From Dinoroseobacter shibae DFL 12 = DSM 16493 (lineage in GTDB: Bacteria; Pseudomonadota; Alphaproteobacteria; Rhodobacterales; Rhodobacteraceae), in NCBI RefSeq assembly GCF_000018145.1, contig NC_009952.1, positions 377,501 through 441,500 on the forward strand: 64,000 bases of DNA. The letters run 5' to 3'. The notes beneath the pieces are model-generated. The model did no database searches. It was given only the letters and a program-made list of their open reading frames with translations, and was not told the DNA's origin. Positions 10,306-18,923 of the stretch are shown here, piece by piece (position 1 is the first letter of the stretch; every line of letters starts with the position of its first letter). Position numbers and translations under genes: made by a program.

Positions 10306-10338
10306 GGGCCCATCCAAGTATAGGCATGGGATGGGCCC
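10306..10338. promoter_or_regulatory. 10-bp inverted repeat upstream of serine recombinase
   Basis: GGGCCCATCC (10306-10315) and GGATGGGCCC (10329-10338) are perfect inverted repeats with a 13-base gap. They lie about 30 bp upstream of the recombinase start. They could be an operator, a recombinase binding site or a terminator stem for the genes arriving from the right. Confidence 0.45.
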
Positions 10339-10354
10339 TGTCTTCCACTTTCGA

Positions 10355-10370
10355 TTGCAACCCGTTGCAA
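10355..10370. repeat. TTGCAAC-CC-GTTGCAA palindrome, left of recombinase trio
   Basis: A 16-bp palindrome with perfect 7-bp arms. A near-identical copy in inverted orientation is at 13544-13559. The two flank the two tyrosine recombinases and the HTH gene. Confidence 0.5.
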
Positions 10371-10409
10371 CGGAAAATCGATCAAATTGATACCTGGCGG
10401 GTGCCTCGG

Positions 10410-11486
10410 TCACGTCTGGCGGACTTTGGGCCGCTTCCCCGAGAGGCGCTTCAACGTCGCTTGAACCAGGTCCTGGTACTCGGAACAGGCTGACAGGCCA
10501 GTGGCGCGGTTATAGTGCTTCTCGGCCATGTCGAGGGTCGCGTGCCCGAGTATGTCGCGGATGATGTTGACATGCTCGGGGTCCTGCTCGGCGATGCTGG
10601 TCGCGGCGATGGTGCGAAACGCATGGGGTCGCAGTGCGTGGCCGAGGAGGCGCTCGGTGACCTTGGGAAACTGGCGCGACAAACCGTCGGGCGTGATGGC
10701 ACCCCCGTATCGGTTGATCCAAAGCGCCTTCGTGTCTGCACCGCCCAAGAGCCTGACCCGATAGGTGGTCAGATAGACCTCCATGGGGCCAACGAGGACC
10801 TTTGGCAGCGGAAACCAACGGTCTTTCTTGTCCTTCATGTCCTCGGCGGAAAAGTGGACCTCAAAGCCGGTCCCAACCCGTCGGACGTGCCGATCCGTGG
10901 TCATGGACAACAGCGTGCGGCGGCGCACGGGCCGGGAAATCAGAAAGCCGACCATGAGCGCCTCGCGGAACCGGATCGCTCGCTTCATCTCGCTCGTATG
11001 ACGGGAGGTCTCGACCTCCTCCAGAGCCGCGAGGCACTTGGCGAGAACCTCGCCGGCCGAGAGGGGCGGAGCTGCTGGCAGGCTTTTGCGATCTGCCCGG
11101 TGCATCAGGCGCCTCGACACTGTGTTCAGCCAACCCCAATCGGTCGATGGCTGAAGCGCCCGTGTAACGACATAGAGGTCATTGATCAGGTTCTTGATCG
11201 TTCCGATCTGAACCCGCGCCTCAAGTTCGTCCATGAACCCGCGCACCGCATCTCGCGTGACGCGATCTGCGGGCGGATGTTCGAGCAGGGCAGGGCGGTG
11301 CCGAGCGAGCCAGGAAAGCCACTGTCCATAACTCTGACGCCGCTTGATGCGACTGCCCTCCGACCAGCTGGCGCAAGGCCCCGTGCCGTCGAAGATATCC
11401 CCTTCCGCGAAGAGGTCCTCCCAGGCGGATCGATCCGCCTGAGGCCAGTCAGAGAAACGGAGAACGAGCGGGATTGCGTCAGACAT
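10410..11486 (-). CDS. Tyrosine recombinase, second of a tandem pair
   Basis: A 358-residue phage-integrase-family recombinase. The catalytic domain is seen in the C-terminal half: Arg in FLISRPVRRRTLL, the box HAFRT, the GH of DILGHATLDM, and the Tyr in AEKHYNRA. I chose ATG 11486 (MSDAIPLVL) because it overlaps the stop of the upstream recombinase gene by eight bases, a translational coupling arrangement; a longer frame from 11534 would overlap more. Paired or triple tyrosine recombinases of this kind occur in Tn554-like and RIT-like elements, where all members are needed for movement. It differs strongly from the element A integrase. Confidence 0.87.
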   Translation of the reverse strand: MSDAIPLVLRFSDWPQADRSAWEDLFAEGDIFDGTGPCASWSEGSRIKRRQSYGQWLSWLARHRPALLEHPPADRVTRDAVRGFMDELEARVQIGTIKNLINDLYVVTRALQPSTDWGWLNTVSRRLMHRADRKSLPAAPPLSAGEVLAKCLAALEEVETSRHTSEMKRAIRFREALMVGFLISRPVRRRTLLSMTTDRHVRRVGTGFEVHFSAEDMKDKKDRWFPLPKVLVGPMEVYLTTYRVRLLGGADTKALWINRYGGAITPDGLSRQFPKVTERLLGHALRPHAFRTIAATSIAEQDPEHVNIIRDILGHATLDMAEKHYNRATGLSACSEYQDLVQATLKRLSGKRPKVRQT

Positions 11487-13158
11487 CGATCTTGCCCCTC
11501 CATTTGGACAGCACGACCTTGTCGTAATGGTCATGGGCCCACTGGTTGCTGAGTTCCGCGTAGAAATCCATCGTGGTCTGCAGGCGCTTGTGCTTCAGCA
11601 ACCGGCGCACAACCTCGAAATTGCCCGGGCACTCCTCCAGATACATCTTGGCCGCGACGTGGCGGAACAGGTGGGGATTGACCGAAAGGCCCGTCTCCCG
11701 TTGAACGCGTTGCGTGAGTTCGCCACCAAAATTGCTGGGGCAACGGGGCTTTCCATCGCTCATGCGGGGAAAGAGGGCGCGTCCATCCGCGCGCGAAACC
11801 TGCGAGCGGAATTGCATGATGTAGCGATGCAGGAGTTTGGAACTGCCTGCGTTCAGACGGACTTCGATGGGCTCACTGTTCTTGACCTCTACCCCCTCGA
11901 TACGGATCGTGTAGAGCGTGTGGGTCCCGGAGCGCTGCGGGAGCAGGTGCCTGTCCAGGTCAAGTCCGGCCAGGTTCTTGATCCGCATCGGGCAACCTAG
12001 CAAGATAGCGAGCGCCGCAGCGTGCATTGCTGCCAGCGCGCTGTCGCGGGAGAGAGGCCGCTCTTGCGCGCGCGACATCAATGTACTCGGCAGGCTTATC
12101 AACTGTTCGAGGTTGTCCCAACTGTTGAACTGAGCAAGGCGTTTCCTGTTTTTGGAGCTCATGCCAACCGCTGATCCTGCGACCCGCTTTTGGATCGCCT
12201 TGAGTGCCTTGATCTGTTCCTCAGGCGCGTTCAGATGGTGCCGCGCGATGGCGATGGCGGTTCCCGCGATATTGCCCAGCCCCGAAGGGATATCGTCGCC
12301 GCCACGCCTCGCCTTCATCTTGCGAAAGGCAGTTTTGAGATTGTCTGCCGTGATCACTTCGGCGAGCTGGGTGAACTCTGACGGCTCATGGCCCACAGAG
12401 ATCAGCGCATCCAGAATCTGTCTGAGATGCGCTTTGATATTGCGCAGGCTTGTCTCGCGCAGGGGTTTGTCGGGGCCGTCATCACTGAAGAGATCCCTAT
12501 GGGAGACGCGGTCGAGATAGTCCTGGATCTCCTTCTGGAGGCTCGCCGGGTAGTCCGAGAGGGGGCGTGCCAAGTAGCGCGTTGAGGGCGCGCGCTTCAA
12601 CACCGGCAGATCAAGTCCAGACCTCCGGATCACATGGTTCCACGTGTCGATCATCGACTTGACGTGCTTGTCCGGGTCCCTGGTCAGCAGGGTGGCGTCA
12701 AGCTCCGCGCGAAACGCCTCGACGACTTCCGTATTTACGTCCTCTGGCTGAATGGACCGGGCGCTGCAATACCGCGCGAAACGGTGCAGCCCCCAAACTT
12801 GATGGGAGGAGTGCACGCTTGCCAGAAATCGATCCCAGGGCGGGGTCAGAGGCTGGGCGGTCTCGCGATCCTGCAACACGCCCGTTGCCCGCAACGCCGC
12901 GGCCAGATCGGTCCTCAACGTGCTGAGCGATTTGGGTTTGACCCCACAGCGGACGGGATGCAACGTCTCGAGCAGGCGGCGGAGCTGCGGAATATCTGTC
13001 GGAATATCCGATGGGGGGCGATGGAGATATTTGGAGACGCGCGATATCGCTGACTGCCTGGCGCTTTGGCGCTTCTGGTCAGGATCAGGATGGGCCTCCA
13101 GGGCCTCGAGAATGTCTGCCAGGGATGTGGGCAGTTTGAAAGACCTATGGTGGGTCAT
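11479..13158 (-). CDS. Tyrosine recombinase, first of a tandem pair
   Basis: A 559-residue site-specific recombinase. It has a long helical N-terminal half (about 330 residues), longer than in standard integrases, then a catalytic domain. The catalytic Arg is in GCPMRIKNLAGLDL, the box is HLFRHVAAK, Lys replaces the second His/Trp region in RLLKHKRLQTT, and the Tyr is in TTMDFYAEL. The gene ends in ATGTCTGA, overlapping the start of the next recombinase. The two are almost certainly made from one message with the HTH gene at 13317-13529, which lies 158 bp upstream. Confidence 0.87.
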   Translation of the reverse strand: MTHHRSFKLPTSLADILEALEAHPDPDQKRQSARQSAISRVSKYLHRPPSDIPTDIPQLRRLLETLHPVRCGVKPKSLSTLRTDLAAALRATGVLQDRETAQPLTPPWDRFLASVHSSHQVWGLHRFARYCSARSIQPEDVNTEVVEAFRAELDATLLTRDPDKHVKSMIDTWNHVIRRSGLDLPVLKRAPSTRYLARPLSDYPASLQKEIQDYLDRVSHRDLFSDDGPDKPLRETSLRNIKAHLRQILDALISVGHEPSEFTQLAEVITADNLKTAFRKMKARRGGDDIPSGLGNIAGTAIAIARHHLNAPEEQIKALKAIQKRVAGSAVGMSSKNRKRLAQFNSWDNLEQLISLPSTLMSRAQERPLSRDSALAAMHAAALAILLGCPMRIKNLAGLDLDRHLLPQRSGTHTLYTIRIEGVEVKNSEPIEVRLNAGSSKLLHRYIMQFRSQVSRADGRALFPRMSDGKPRCPSNFGGELTQRVQRETGLSVNPHLFRHVAAKMYLEECPGNFEVVRRLLKHKRLQTTMDFYAELSNQWAHDHYDKVVLSKWRGKIDV

Positions 13159-13316
13159 GATATACCTCTTTGATCATTGGGTAGGGGACATTGGGGGACG
13201 TTCGGGGCCATGGCGGCCCTCTTGCGGACATTCGGGAAACCAAGGGCTTGGTTTTGAAGCCGAAGTTGTCGGATCCGTTCTCCCGACAGCCTGAAAAACC
13301 GCCCCAGAAGAGGACG

Positions 13317-13529
13317 TTAGAGGACATCGGCCAGACCCGTCTTTCCGCGAGCAGCGGCAAGCGCCCTCAGGTCTGATCTGGCAATGCGCCAGTCGCGTCC
13401 CAGCCGCGTGGCCGGGAGCTGACCGGACGCGATCCAGCGCCGGACGGTCTTCGGGCAGATCCGGAAAACCTGCGCGACTTCCTTGACGCTCAGGTACGGG
13501 GCGTTGGGCGGAAACGGCCAATCAGTCAT
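13317..13529 (-). CDS. Small HTH_17 DNA-binding protein
   Basis: About 70 residues from MTDWPFPP. The HTH core is YLSVKEVAQVFRICPKTVRRWIASGQ followed by ATRLGRDWRI, the excisionase/MerR-like pattern. A longer frame starts at 13598, but MTDWPF at 13529 is closer to the domain. It heads the recombinase genes on the same strand and may be their directionality factor or regulator. A palindrome (13544-13559) lies 15 bp upstream of the chosen start and could be its operator. Confidence 0.75.
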   Translation of the reverse strand: MTDWPFPPNAPYLSVKEVAQVFRICPKTVRRWIASGQLPATRLGRDWRIARSDLRALAAARGKTGLADVL

Positions 13530-13543
13530 GGTCCGCCTTCCCC

Positions 13544-13559
13544 GTGCAACGAGTTGCAA
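13544..13559. repeat. GTGCAAC-GA-GTTGCAA palindrome, right of recombinase trio
   Basis: Read in reverse, it matches 10355-10370 at 14 of 16 bases, including the two 6-bp core arms. Position and orientation mirror the left copy, so the recombinase genes are flanked by an inverted pair. Confidence 0.5.
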
Positions 13560-13598
13560 AGTCATTGCGTGCCGCCTCTCGCGCCAGAAGGCGCACAA

Positions 13599-14125
13599 GA
13601 GAAAGCAGCGCAGAGAGATCAGGGGAGGACAGACGGTCCTCGGGAGCGACAGTGCTTGTCGTCATCGATAAGTTCCTCAATTGGAACCGCTCGTGACAAT
13701 GTCAGGTGGTGTAGGCGCACGCCTTCACTCAATGCACAGGTGCACCGATCTCTTCCGAGATTCGGACCATCGTCATCGAGTGCTCCCTCGGGCGTGCAAA
13801 CGCCCAGAGTGCTCCCTGCGGCCCAGCCTCGCGGGCTGGTGTCAGGTCAAAGTCTTCCGCATGCCAGCAAACTCACGCCAGCACGCGCATCGACCTTAAT
13901 GGCCGGAACCTAAACCTGCATTAAGCGACCGTTCGGAAAACGAGGCTCCGGCTGCTAAGCCGCGACTGGCCTCCCTTTTTCGCTGAACCGGATTTGCTTT
14001 GCAAATGAAGGGCATTCTGCGCGAAAAAAGTTTTTCTCAGCGACCTAAAACAAGCATGCGAAGGTATCAGGGTTGACGTAAGTTCATTACGCCGTCGGCA
14101 GCGGTGGACCAACATTCAACTGCGC
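13599..14125. other. Non-coding gap between recombinases and CRISPR-Cas
   Basis: No convincing gene on either strand. Seen: an 11-bp palindrome TGACAATGTCA at 13694-13704 and a GTGCTCCCT 9-mer present twice (about 13782 and 13811). The right part (13920-14120) is AT-richer than its surroundings. It ends at the terminator of the tracrRNA gene. Confidence 0.4.
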
Positions 14126-14209
14126 AAAAAAGAAAACGCGCCCCGCAGGACGCGTTTTAATGTGGTGCTTCTTCGAGCTTGTTAACGGCTCGACCGCGAA
14201 TTCTGAACG
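14126..14209 (-). ncRNA. tracrRNA of the type II-C system
   Basis: On the minus strand, the segment 14209 to about 14179 is an imperfect complement of the CRISPR repeat RNA. It includes an uninterrupted 12-base match through GTTCAGAATTCG, then CGGTC, AGCCG and GTTAAC blocks with small mismatches. It is followed by a GAGC...GCTC nexus-like stem and a strong intrinsic terminator: AAAACGCG pairs with CGCGTTTT (14133-14158), then CTTTTTT. A promoter lies upstream: TTGAAA (complement of 14238-14243), 17 bases, TACTGT (complement of 14215-14220). This gives an RNA of about 84 nt, transcribed away from cas9. It also fixes the direction of crRNA as minus strand. Confidence 0.85.
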
Positions 14210-14214
14210 TAAAG

Positions 14215-14243
14215 ACAGTAACTCGGCCCGGAAACAATTTCAA
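14215..14243 (-). promoter_or_regulatory. Promoter of tracrRNA
   Basis: The -35 is TTGAAA at 14243-14238, with a 17-base spacer and -10 TACTGT at 14220-14215, read on the minus strand. A start near 14208-14210 would place the anti-repeat at the very 5' end of the RNA. Confidence 0.6.
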
Positions 14244-14297
14244 GTTGCGTTACGCGCCTCCACTTCGCATTCTTCTCGGCGATTAGGGAGATAAGCG

Positions 14298-17200
14298 ATG
14301 CGCCTGGGCCTTGACATAGGAACCAGCTCAATCGGCTGGTGGCTGTACGAAACCGACGGCGCCGGGTCGGATGCCCGCATAACCGGTGTCGTGGATGGGG
14401 GCGTGCGTATCTTCTCCGACGGGCGCGATCCGAAATCCGGTGCATCGCTGGCCGTGGACCGTCGGGCCGCCCGTGCCATGCGCCGCCGCCGCGACCGGTA
14501 TCTGCGTCGGCGCGCCACCCTGATGAAAGTGCTTGCCGAGACAGGCCTGATGCCCGCGGACCCGGCCGAGGCGAAGGCGCTGGAAGCCCTTGATCCCTTC
14601 GCCCTGCGGGCCGCCGGGCTGGACGAACCCCTGCCCTTGCCCCATCTCGGTCGCGCGCTGTTTCACCTCAACCAGCGGCGGGGCTTCAAGTCGAACCGCA
14701 AGACCGATCGGGGCGACAACGAAAGCGGCAAGATCAAGGACGCGACCGCGCGGCTCGACATGGAGATGATGGCCAACGGCGCCCGCACCTATGGCGAGTT
14801 CCTGCACAAGCGCCGGCAGAAGGCGACCGATCCGCGCCATGTGCCCAGCGTGCGCACCCGCCTGTCGATTGCCAATCGCGGTGGGCCGGATGGCAAGGAA
14901 GAAGCCGGGTATGATTTCTACCCGGACCGGCGGCACCTGGAGGAGGAGTTTCACAAGCTCTGGGCCGCGCAGGGGGCCCATCACCCGGAACTGACCGAGA
15001 CCCTGCGCGATCTGCTGTTCGAAAAGATCTTCTTTCAGCGGCCCCTGAAAGAACCCGAGGTCGGGCTTTGCCTCTTCTCCGGCCATCACGGGGTTCCGCC
15101 GAAAGACCCCCGCTTGCCCAAGGCGCACCCCCTGACACAGCGCCGGGTGCTCTACGAGACAGTCAACCAGCTACGTGTCACGGCGGACGGGCGCGAGGCT
15201 CGTCCCCTGACGCGGGAAGAGCGCGACCAGGTCATCCACGCGCTCGACAACAAGAAGCCGACGAAATCGCTTTCGTCGATGGTCCTGAAACTGCCCGCGC
15301 TGGCGAAGGTTCTGAAACTCCGCGATGGTGAGCGGTTCACCCTGGAAACCGGCGTGCGAGACGCCATCGCCTGCGACCCGTTGCGCGCCAGCCCTGCCCA
15401 TCCGGACCGCTTCGGCCCGCGCTGGTCCATCCTTGATGCCGATGCCCAATGGGAGGTGATCTCGCGCATCCGCCGAGTGCAGAGCGATGCCGAACATGCC
15501 GCCTTGGTGGATTGGCTGACCGAGGCACACGGGCTCGACCGCGCGCATGCTGAGGCGACGGCCCATGCCCCCCTGCCCGATGGCTACGGACGGCTGGGCC
15601 TGACCGCGACGACCCGTATCCTCTACCAGCTTACGGCGGACGTGGTGACCTACGCCGATGCGGTCAAGGCCTGCGGCTGGCACCATTCCGACGGGCGGAC
15701 CGGCGAATGCTTCGACCGCCTGCCCTATTACGGCGAAGTGCTCGAACGCCACGTCATTCCCGGCAGCTACCACCCCGACGACGACGACATCACGCGGTTC
15801 GGCCGGATCACCAATCCGACGGTTCATATTGGCCTGAACCAGCTTCGCCGCCTCGTGAACAGGATCATTGAAACCCATGGCAAGCCCCATCAAATCGTCG
15901 TGGAGCTTGCCCGCGATCTCAAGAAGTCCGAAGAGCAGAAGCGCGCCGACATCAAGCGTATCCGCGACACGACCGAGGCGGCGAAGAAGCGGAGCGAAAA
16001 GCTCGAAGAGCTGGAGATCGAAGACAATGGCCGCAACCGGATGCTCCTGCGGCTGTGGGAGGATCTGAACCCCGACGATGCGATGCGCCGGTTCTGCCCC
16101 TACACGGGCACGCGTATCTCGGCCGCCATGATTTTCGACGGCAGCTGCGACGTGGATCACATCCTGCCCTATTCGCGCACGCTGGACGACAGTTTCCCCA
16201 ACCGGACGCTCTGCCTGCGCGAAGCCAACCGGCAGAAGCGCAACCAGACCCCATGGCAGGCCTGGGGCGATACCCCGCACTGGCACGCCATCGCCGCCAA
16301 CCTGAAGAACCTGCCCGAGAACAAGCGCTGGCGTTTCGCCCCGGATGCTATGACGCGGTTCGAGGGCGAAAACGGGTTCCTCGATCGGGCGCTAAAGGAC
16401 ACGCAATACCTCGCCCGGATCTCTCGCAGCTACCTCGACACGCTCTTCACCAAGGGTGGGCACGTCTGGGTGGTGCCTGGTCGGTTTACTGAAATGCTCC
16501 GTAGACACTGGGGCCTGAACTCTCTGCTTAGCGATGCCGGGCGCGGCGCGGTAAAGGCCAAGAACCGAACCGACCACCGCCATCACGCCATCGATGCCGC
16601 CGTGATCGCCGCAACCGACCCTGGCCTGCTCAACCGGATCAGCCGCGCTGCGGGTCAGGGCGAGGCAGCCGGCCAGTCCGCGGAACTGATCGCCCGGGAC
16701 ACACCCCCGCCCTGGGAAGGCTTCCGCGACGACCTGCGCGTCCGGCTCGATCGGATCATCGTCAGCCACCGCGCGGATCACGGGCGCATCGACCACGCGG
16801 CCCGCAAACAGGGCCGGGACAGCACCGCGGGGCAATTGCACCAGGAGACAGCCTATTCCATCGTCGATGATATCCACGTTGCCAGCCGGACCGATCTTCT
16901 GAGCTTGAAACCCGCGCAGCTGCTGGATGAGCCGGGCCGAAGCGGCCAGGTGCGCGACCCGCAGTTGCGAAAGGCCTTGCGCGTGGCGACTGGCGGCAAG
17001 ACCGGCAAGGATTTCGAGAACGCCCTGCGCTACTTCGCGTCCAAGCCCGGCCCATATCAGGCCATCCGCCGGGTGCGCATCATCAAGCCGCTGCAAGCGC
17101 AGGCGCGCGTTCCCGTGCCCGCGCAGGACCCGATCAAGGCCTACCAGGGCGGCAGCAACCACCTGTTCGAGATCTGGCGACTTCCGGACGGAGAGATCGA

Positions 17201-17537
17201 AGCACAGGTCATCACGAGTTTCGAGGCCCATACCCTCGAAGGCGAGAAGCGTCCTCACCCTGCGGCCAAGCGTCTTTTGCGTGTGCACAAGGGGGACATG
17301 GTGGCTTTGGAACGGGACGGTCGACGGGTCGTCGGACATGTCCAAAAAATGGACATTGCAAACGGCTTGTTTATTGTCCCGCACAATGAGGCGAACGCCG
17401 ATACACGCAACAACGACAAATCGGACCCGTTCAAATGGATTCAAATCGGCGCGCGGCCCGCGATCGCATCCGGAATTCGCCGCGTATCCGTCGATGAAAT
17501 CGGCCGCCTTCGCGACGGGGGAACCAGGCCCATATAG
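14298..17537 (+). CDS. cas9: Cas9, type II-C
   Basis: A 1079-residue RNA-guided DNA endonuclease, the short length usual for II-C. Domains in order: RuvC-I (GLDIGTSSIGW, catalytic Asp6), an arginine-rich bridge helix (RRAARAMRRRRDRYLRRR, about 52-70), a short REC lobe, RuvC-II (IVVELARDLKK, Glu536), HNH (CDVDHILPYSRTLDDS, His621, with the following NRTLCLREANRQK), RuvC-III (HHAIDAAVIAA, His763 and Asp766) and a C-terminal PAM-interacting region. All four RuvC and the HNH key residues are present, so it should be active. GGGAGATAAGCG precedes the ATG. The cas1 gene follows 60 bp downstream. Confidence 0.97.
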   Translation: MRLGLDIGTSSIGWWLYETDGAGSDARITGVVDGGVRIFSDGRDPKSGASLAVDRRAARAMRRRRDRYLRRRATLMKVLAETGLMPADPAEAKALEALDPFALRAAGLDEPLPLPHLGRALFHLNQRRGFKSNRKTDRGDNESGKIKDATARLDMEMMANGARTYGEFLHKRRQKATDPRHVPSVRTRLSIANRGGPDGKEEAGYDFYPDRRHLEEEFHKLWAAQGAHHPELTETLRDLLFEKIFFQRPLKEPEVGLCLFSGHHGVPPKDPRLPKAHPLTQRRVLYETVNQLRVTADGREARPLTREERDQVIHALDNKKPTKSLSSMVLKLPALAKVLKLRDGERFTLETGVRDAIACDPLRASPAHPDRFGPRWSILDADAQWEVISRIRRVQSDAEHAALVDWLTEAHGLDRAHAEATAHAPLPDGYGRLGLTATTRILYQLTADVVTYADAVKACGWHHSDGRTGECFDRLPYYGEVLERHVIPGSYHPDDDDITRFGRITNPTVHIGLNQLRRLVNRIIETHGKPHQIVVELARDLKKSEEQKRADIKRIRDTTEAAKKRSEKLEELEIEDNGRNRMLLRLWEDLNPDDAMRRFCPYTGTRISAAMIFDGSCDVDHILPYSRTLDDSFPNRTLCLREANRQKRNQTPWQAWGDTPHWHAIAANLKNLPENKRWRFAPDAMTRFEGENGFLDRALKDTQYLARISRSYLDTLFTKGGHVWVVPGRFTEMLRRHWGLNSLLSDAGRGAVKAKNRTDHRHHAIDAAVIAATDPGLLNRISRAAGQGEAAGQSAELIARDTPPPWEGFRDDLRVRLDRIIVSHRADHGRIDHAARKQGRDSTAGQLHQETAYSIVDDIHVASRTDLLSLKPAQLLDEPGRSGQVRDPQLRKALRVATGGKTGKDFENALRYFASKPGPYQAIRRVRIIKPLQAQARVPVPAQDPIKAYQGGSNHLFEIWRLPDGEIEAQVITSFEAHTLEGEKRPHPAAKRLLRVHKGDMVALERDGRRVVGHVQKMDIANGLFIVPHNEANADTRNNDKSDPFKWIQIGARPAIASGIRRVSVDEIGRLRDGGTRPI

Positions 17538-17597
17538 GCCGGAGTCGCACGAATCGAAAAAACATGTCATGCTTCCAACGGCTTGGAGGGATGGCCA

Positions 17598-18509
17598 ATG
17601 GACCAGATCGTCGATATCGCCACGGATGGGCGGCATCTCTCGCGTGACCGGGGCTTCCTGAAGGTCAGCGAGGGCGCCCGGGAAATCGGCCGTATCCCCC
17701 TGGACCAGATCGCGGGCGTCATCGTGCACGCCCATGGCACCACCTGGACCACCTCCCTTCTGACCGAGCTGGCGGATCGCGGGGCGCCGGTCGTGCTCTG
17801 CGGGGCCAACCACGCGCCGCGCTCGGTCCTCATGCCGCTCGACGGGCACCATGCCCAGGGCGCGCGCCTGCGGGCACAGTGGCAGGCCAGGGCCCCGCTC
17901 GTGAAACAGGCCTGGAAGCAGACGGTAATCGCGAAGATCGCCATGCAGGCCGCCGCCTTGGAGGCCATGGGCGAACCCCATGCCCCCGTCGGCATGCTCG
18001 CGCGCAAGGTGACCAGCGGCGATGCCACCAATGTCGAGGCGCAGGCCGCGCGTCTCTACTGGCCCCGAATGATGGGCACCGAGTTCCGCCGCGACCGCAC
18101 CGCCCCCGACCTCAACGCGCTCCTGAACTATGGCTACACGGTGCTGCGCGCCGCCACCGCCCGTGCGGTCGTGGCCGCAGGGCTGCACCCGACCATCGGC
18201 CTGCACCATTCGAACCGCGGCAACGCCTTTGCCCTGGCCGACGACCTGATGGAGCCGTTCCGCCCGCTCGTCGATTGTTGCGTGCGCGGCCTAGCCGCCC
18301 GTAACGGACCCCAGGTCGATCCCGCGGCCAAGCAGTCCCTAGCGCGGCTCATCGCGCTGGACCTGCCCCTCGGCGACAGCCTCACCCCGGTTTCCGTCGC
18401 GCTCGGCAAGCTTGCCATCTCTCTCGGTCAGAGCTTCGAGTCCGGAACGCTGGATCTCGCCCTGCCTGCACCGCCCGATGCGCTGACCCTTGCAGGCCTC
18501 GGCGCATGA
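17598..18509 (+). CDS. cas1: Cas1 integrase, type II-C
   Basis: A 303-residue spacer-acquisition integrase that works with Cas2. Metal ligands are visible: Glu147 in NVEAQAARLYWPRM, the His pair 203-204 in GLHHSNRGNAFALADD, and Asp215/216. I chose ATG 17598 (MDQIVDIATDGRHLS) because GGAGG lies eight bases upstream; the TTG at 17583 adds only five unlikely residues. The stop overlaps the start of cas2 by four bases (ATGA), so the two are translationally coupled. Confidence 0.96.
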   Translation: MDQIVDIATDGRHLSRDRGFLKVSEGAREIGRIPLDQIAGVIVHAHGTTWTTSLLTELADRGAPVVLCGANHAPRSVLMPLDGHHAQGARLRAQWQARAPLVKQAWKQTVIAKIAMQAAALEAMGEPHAPVGMLARKVTSGDATNVEAQAARLYWPRMMGTEFRRDRTAPDLNALLNYGYTVLRAATARAVVAAGLHPTIGLHHSNRGNAFALADDLMEPFRPLVDCCVRGLAARNGPQVDPAAKQSLARLIALDLPLGDSLTPVSVALGKLAISLGQSFESGTLDLALPAPPDALTLAGLGA

Positions 18510-18850
18510 CCGACGCCCCCGCCTTTCTCTCTGGATACCGGATCATGTGGATACTCGTGATGTTCGACCTGCCCACCGACACCAAGTCCCAGCGCAAGGC
18601 CGCCACCGCATTCCGGAATTTCCTTCTGGATGAAGGGTTCGAGCGGAGCCAGTTCTCGGTCTACGCCCGCTTCGTGAACGGCAAGGAGGCGTTCCAGACC
18701 CGCGTGCGCCGGATCGAACGAAACCTGCCCGAGAAAGGCGACATCCAGGTCCTGAACTTCACGGACCGCCAATACCGTGATATCGTCCACTTCTCGGATC
18801 AGGGCCGAAGGGCGGCTCGGAAGAATCCAGAGCAGCTTGCGCTTTTTTGA
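18506..18850 (+). CDS. cas2: Cas2, type II-C
   Basis: A 114-residue partner of Cas1 in spacer integration. The ferredoxin-like first strand carries the conserved Asp21 in WILVMFDLPTDTKSQR, then FRNFLLDEGFERSQFSVYARF. It overlaps cas1 by four bases. The array starts 73 bp downstream. No cas4 or csn2 is present, which together with the short Cas9 gives subtype II-C. Confidence 0.95.
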   Translation: MTDAPAFLSGYRIMWILVMFDLPTDTKSQRKAATAFRNFLLDEGFERSQFSVYARFVNGKEAFQTRVRRIERNLPEKGDIQVLNFTDRQYRDIVHFSDQGRRAARKNPEQLALF

Positions 18851-18923
18851 TGAATTTTTTCCAGATTGCCTCACTTGTCCTCTTCCAAAACCACTGTTGT
18901 TTCAGGGGCTTGGAAAAGGAACA

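Noticed and set aside
16392-18209. A 605-residue minus-strand frame opposite cas9 and cas1
   Set aside because: Shadow of cas9/cas1 with no recognisable domain.
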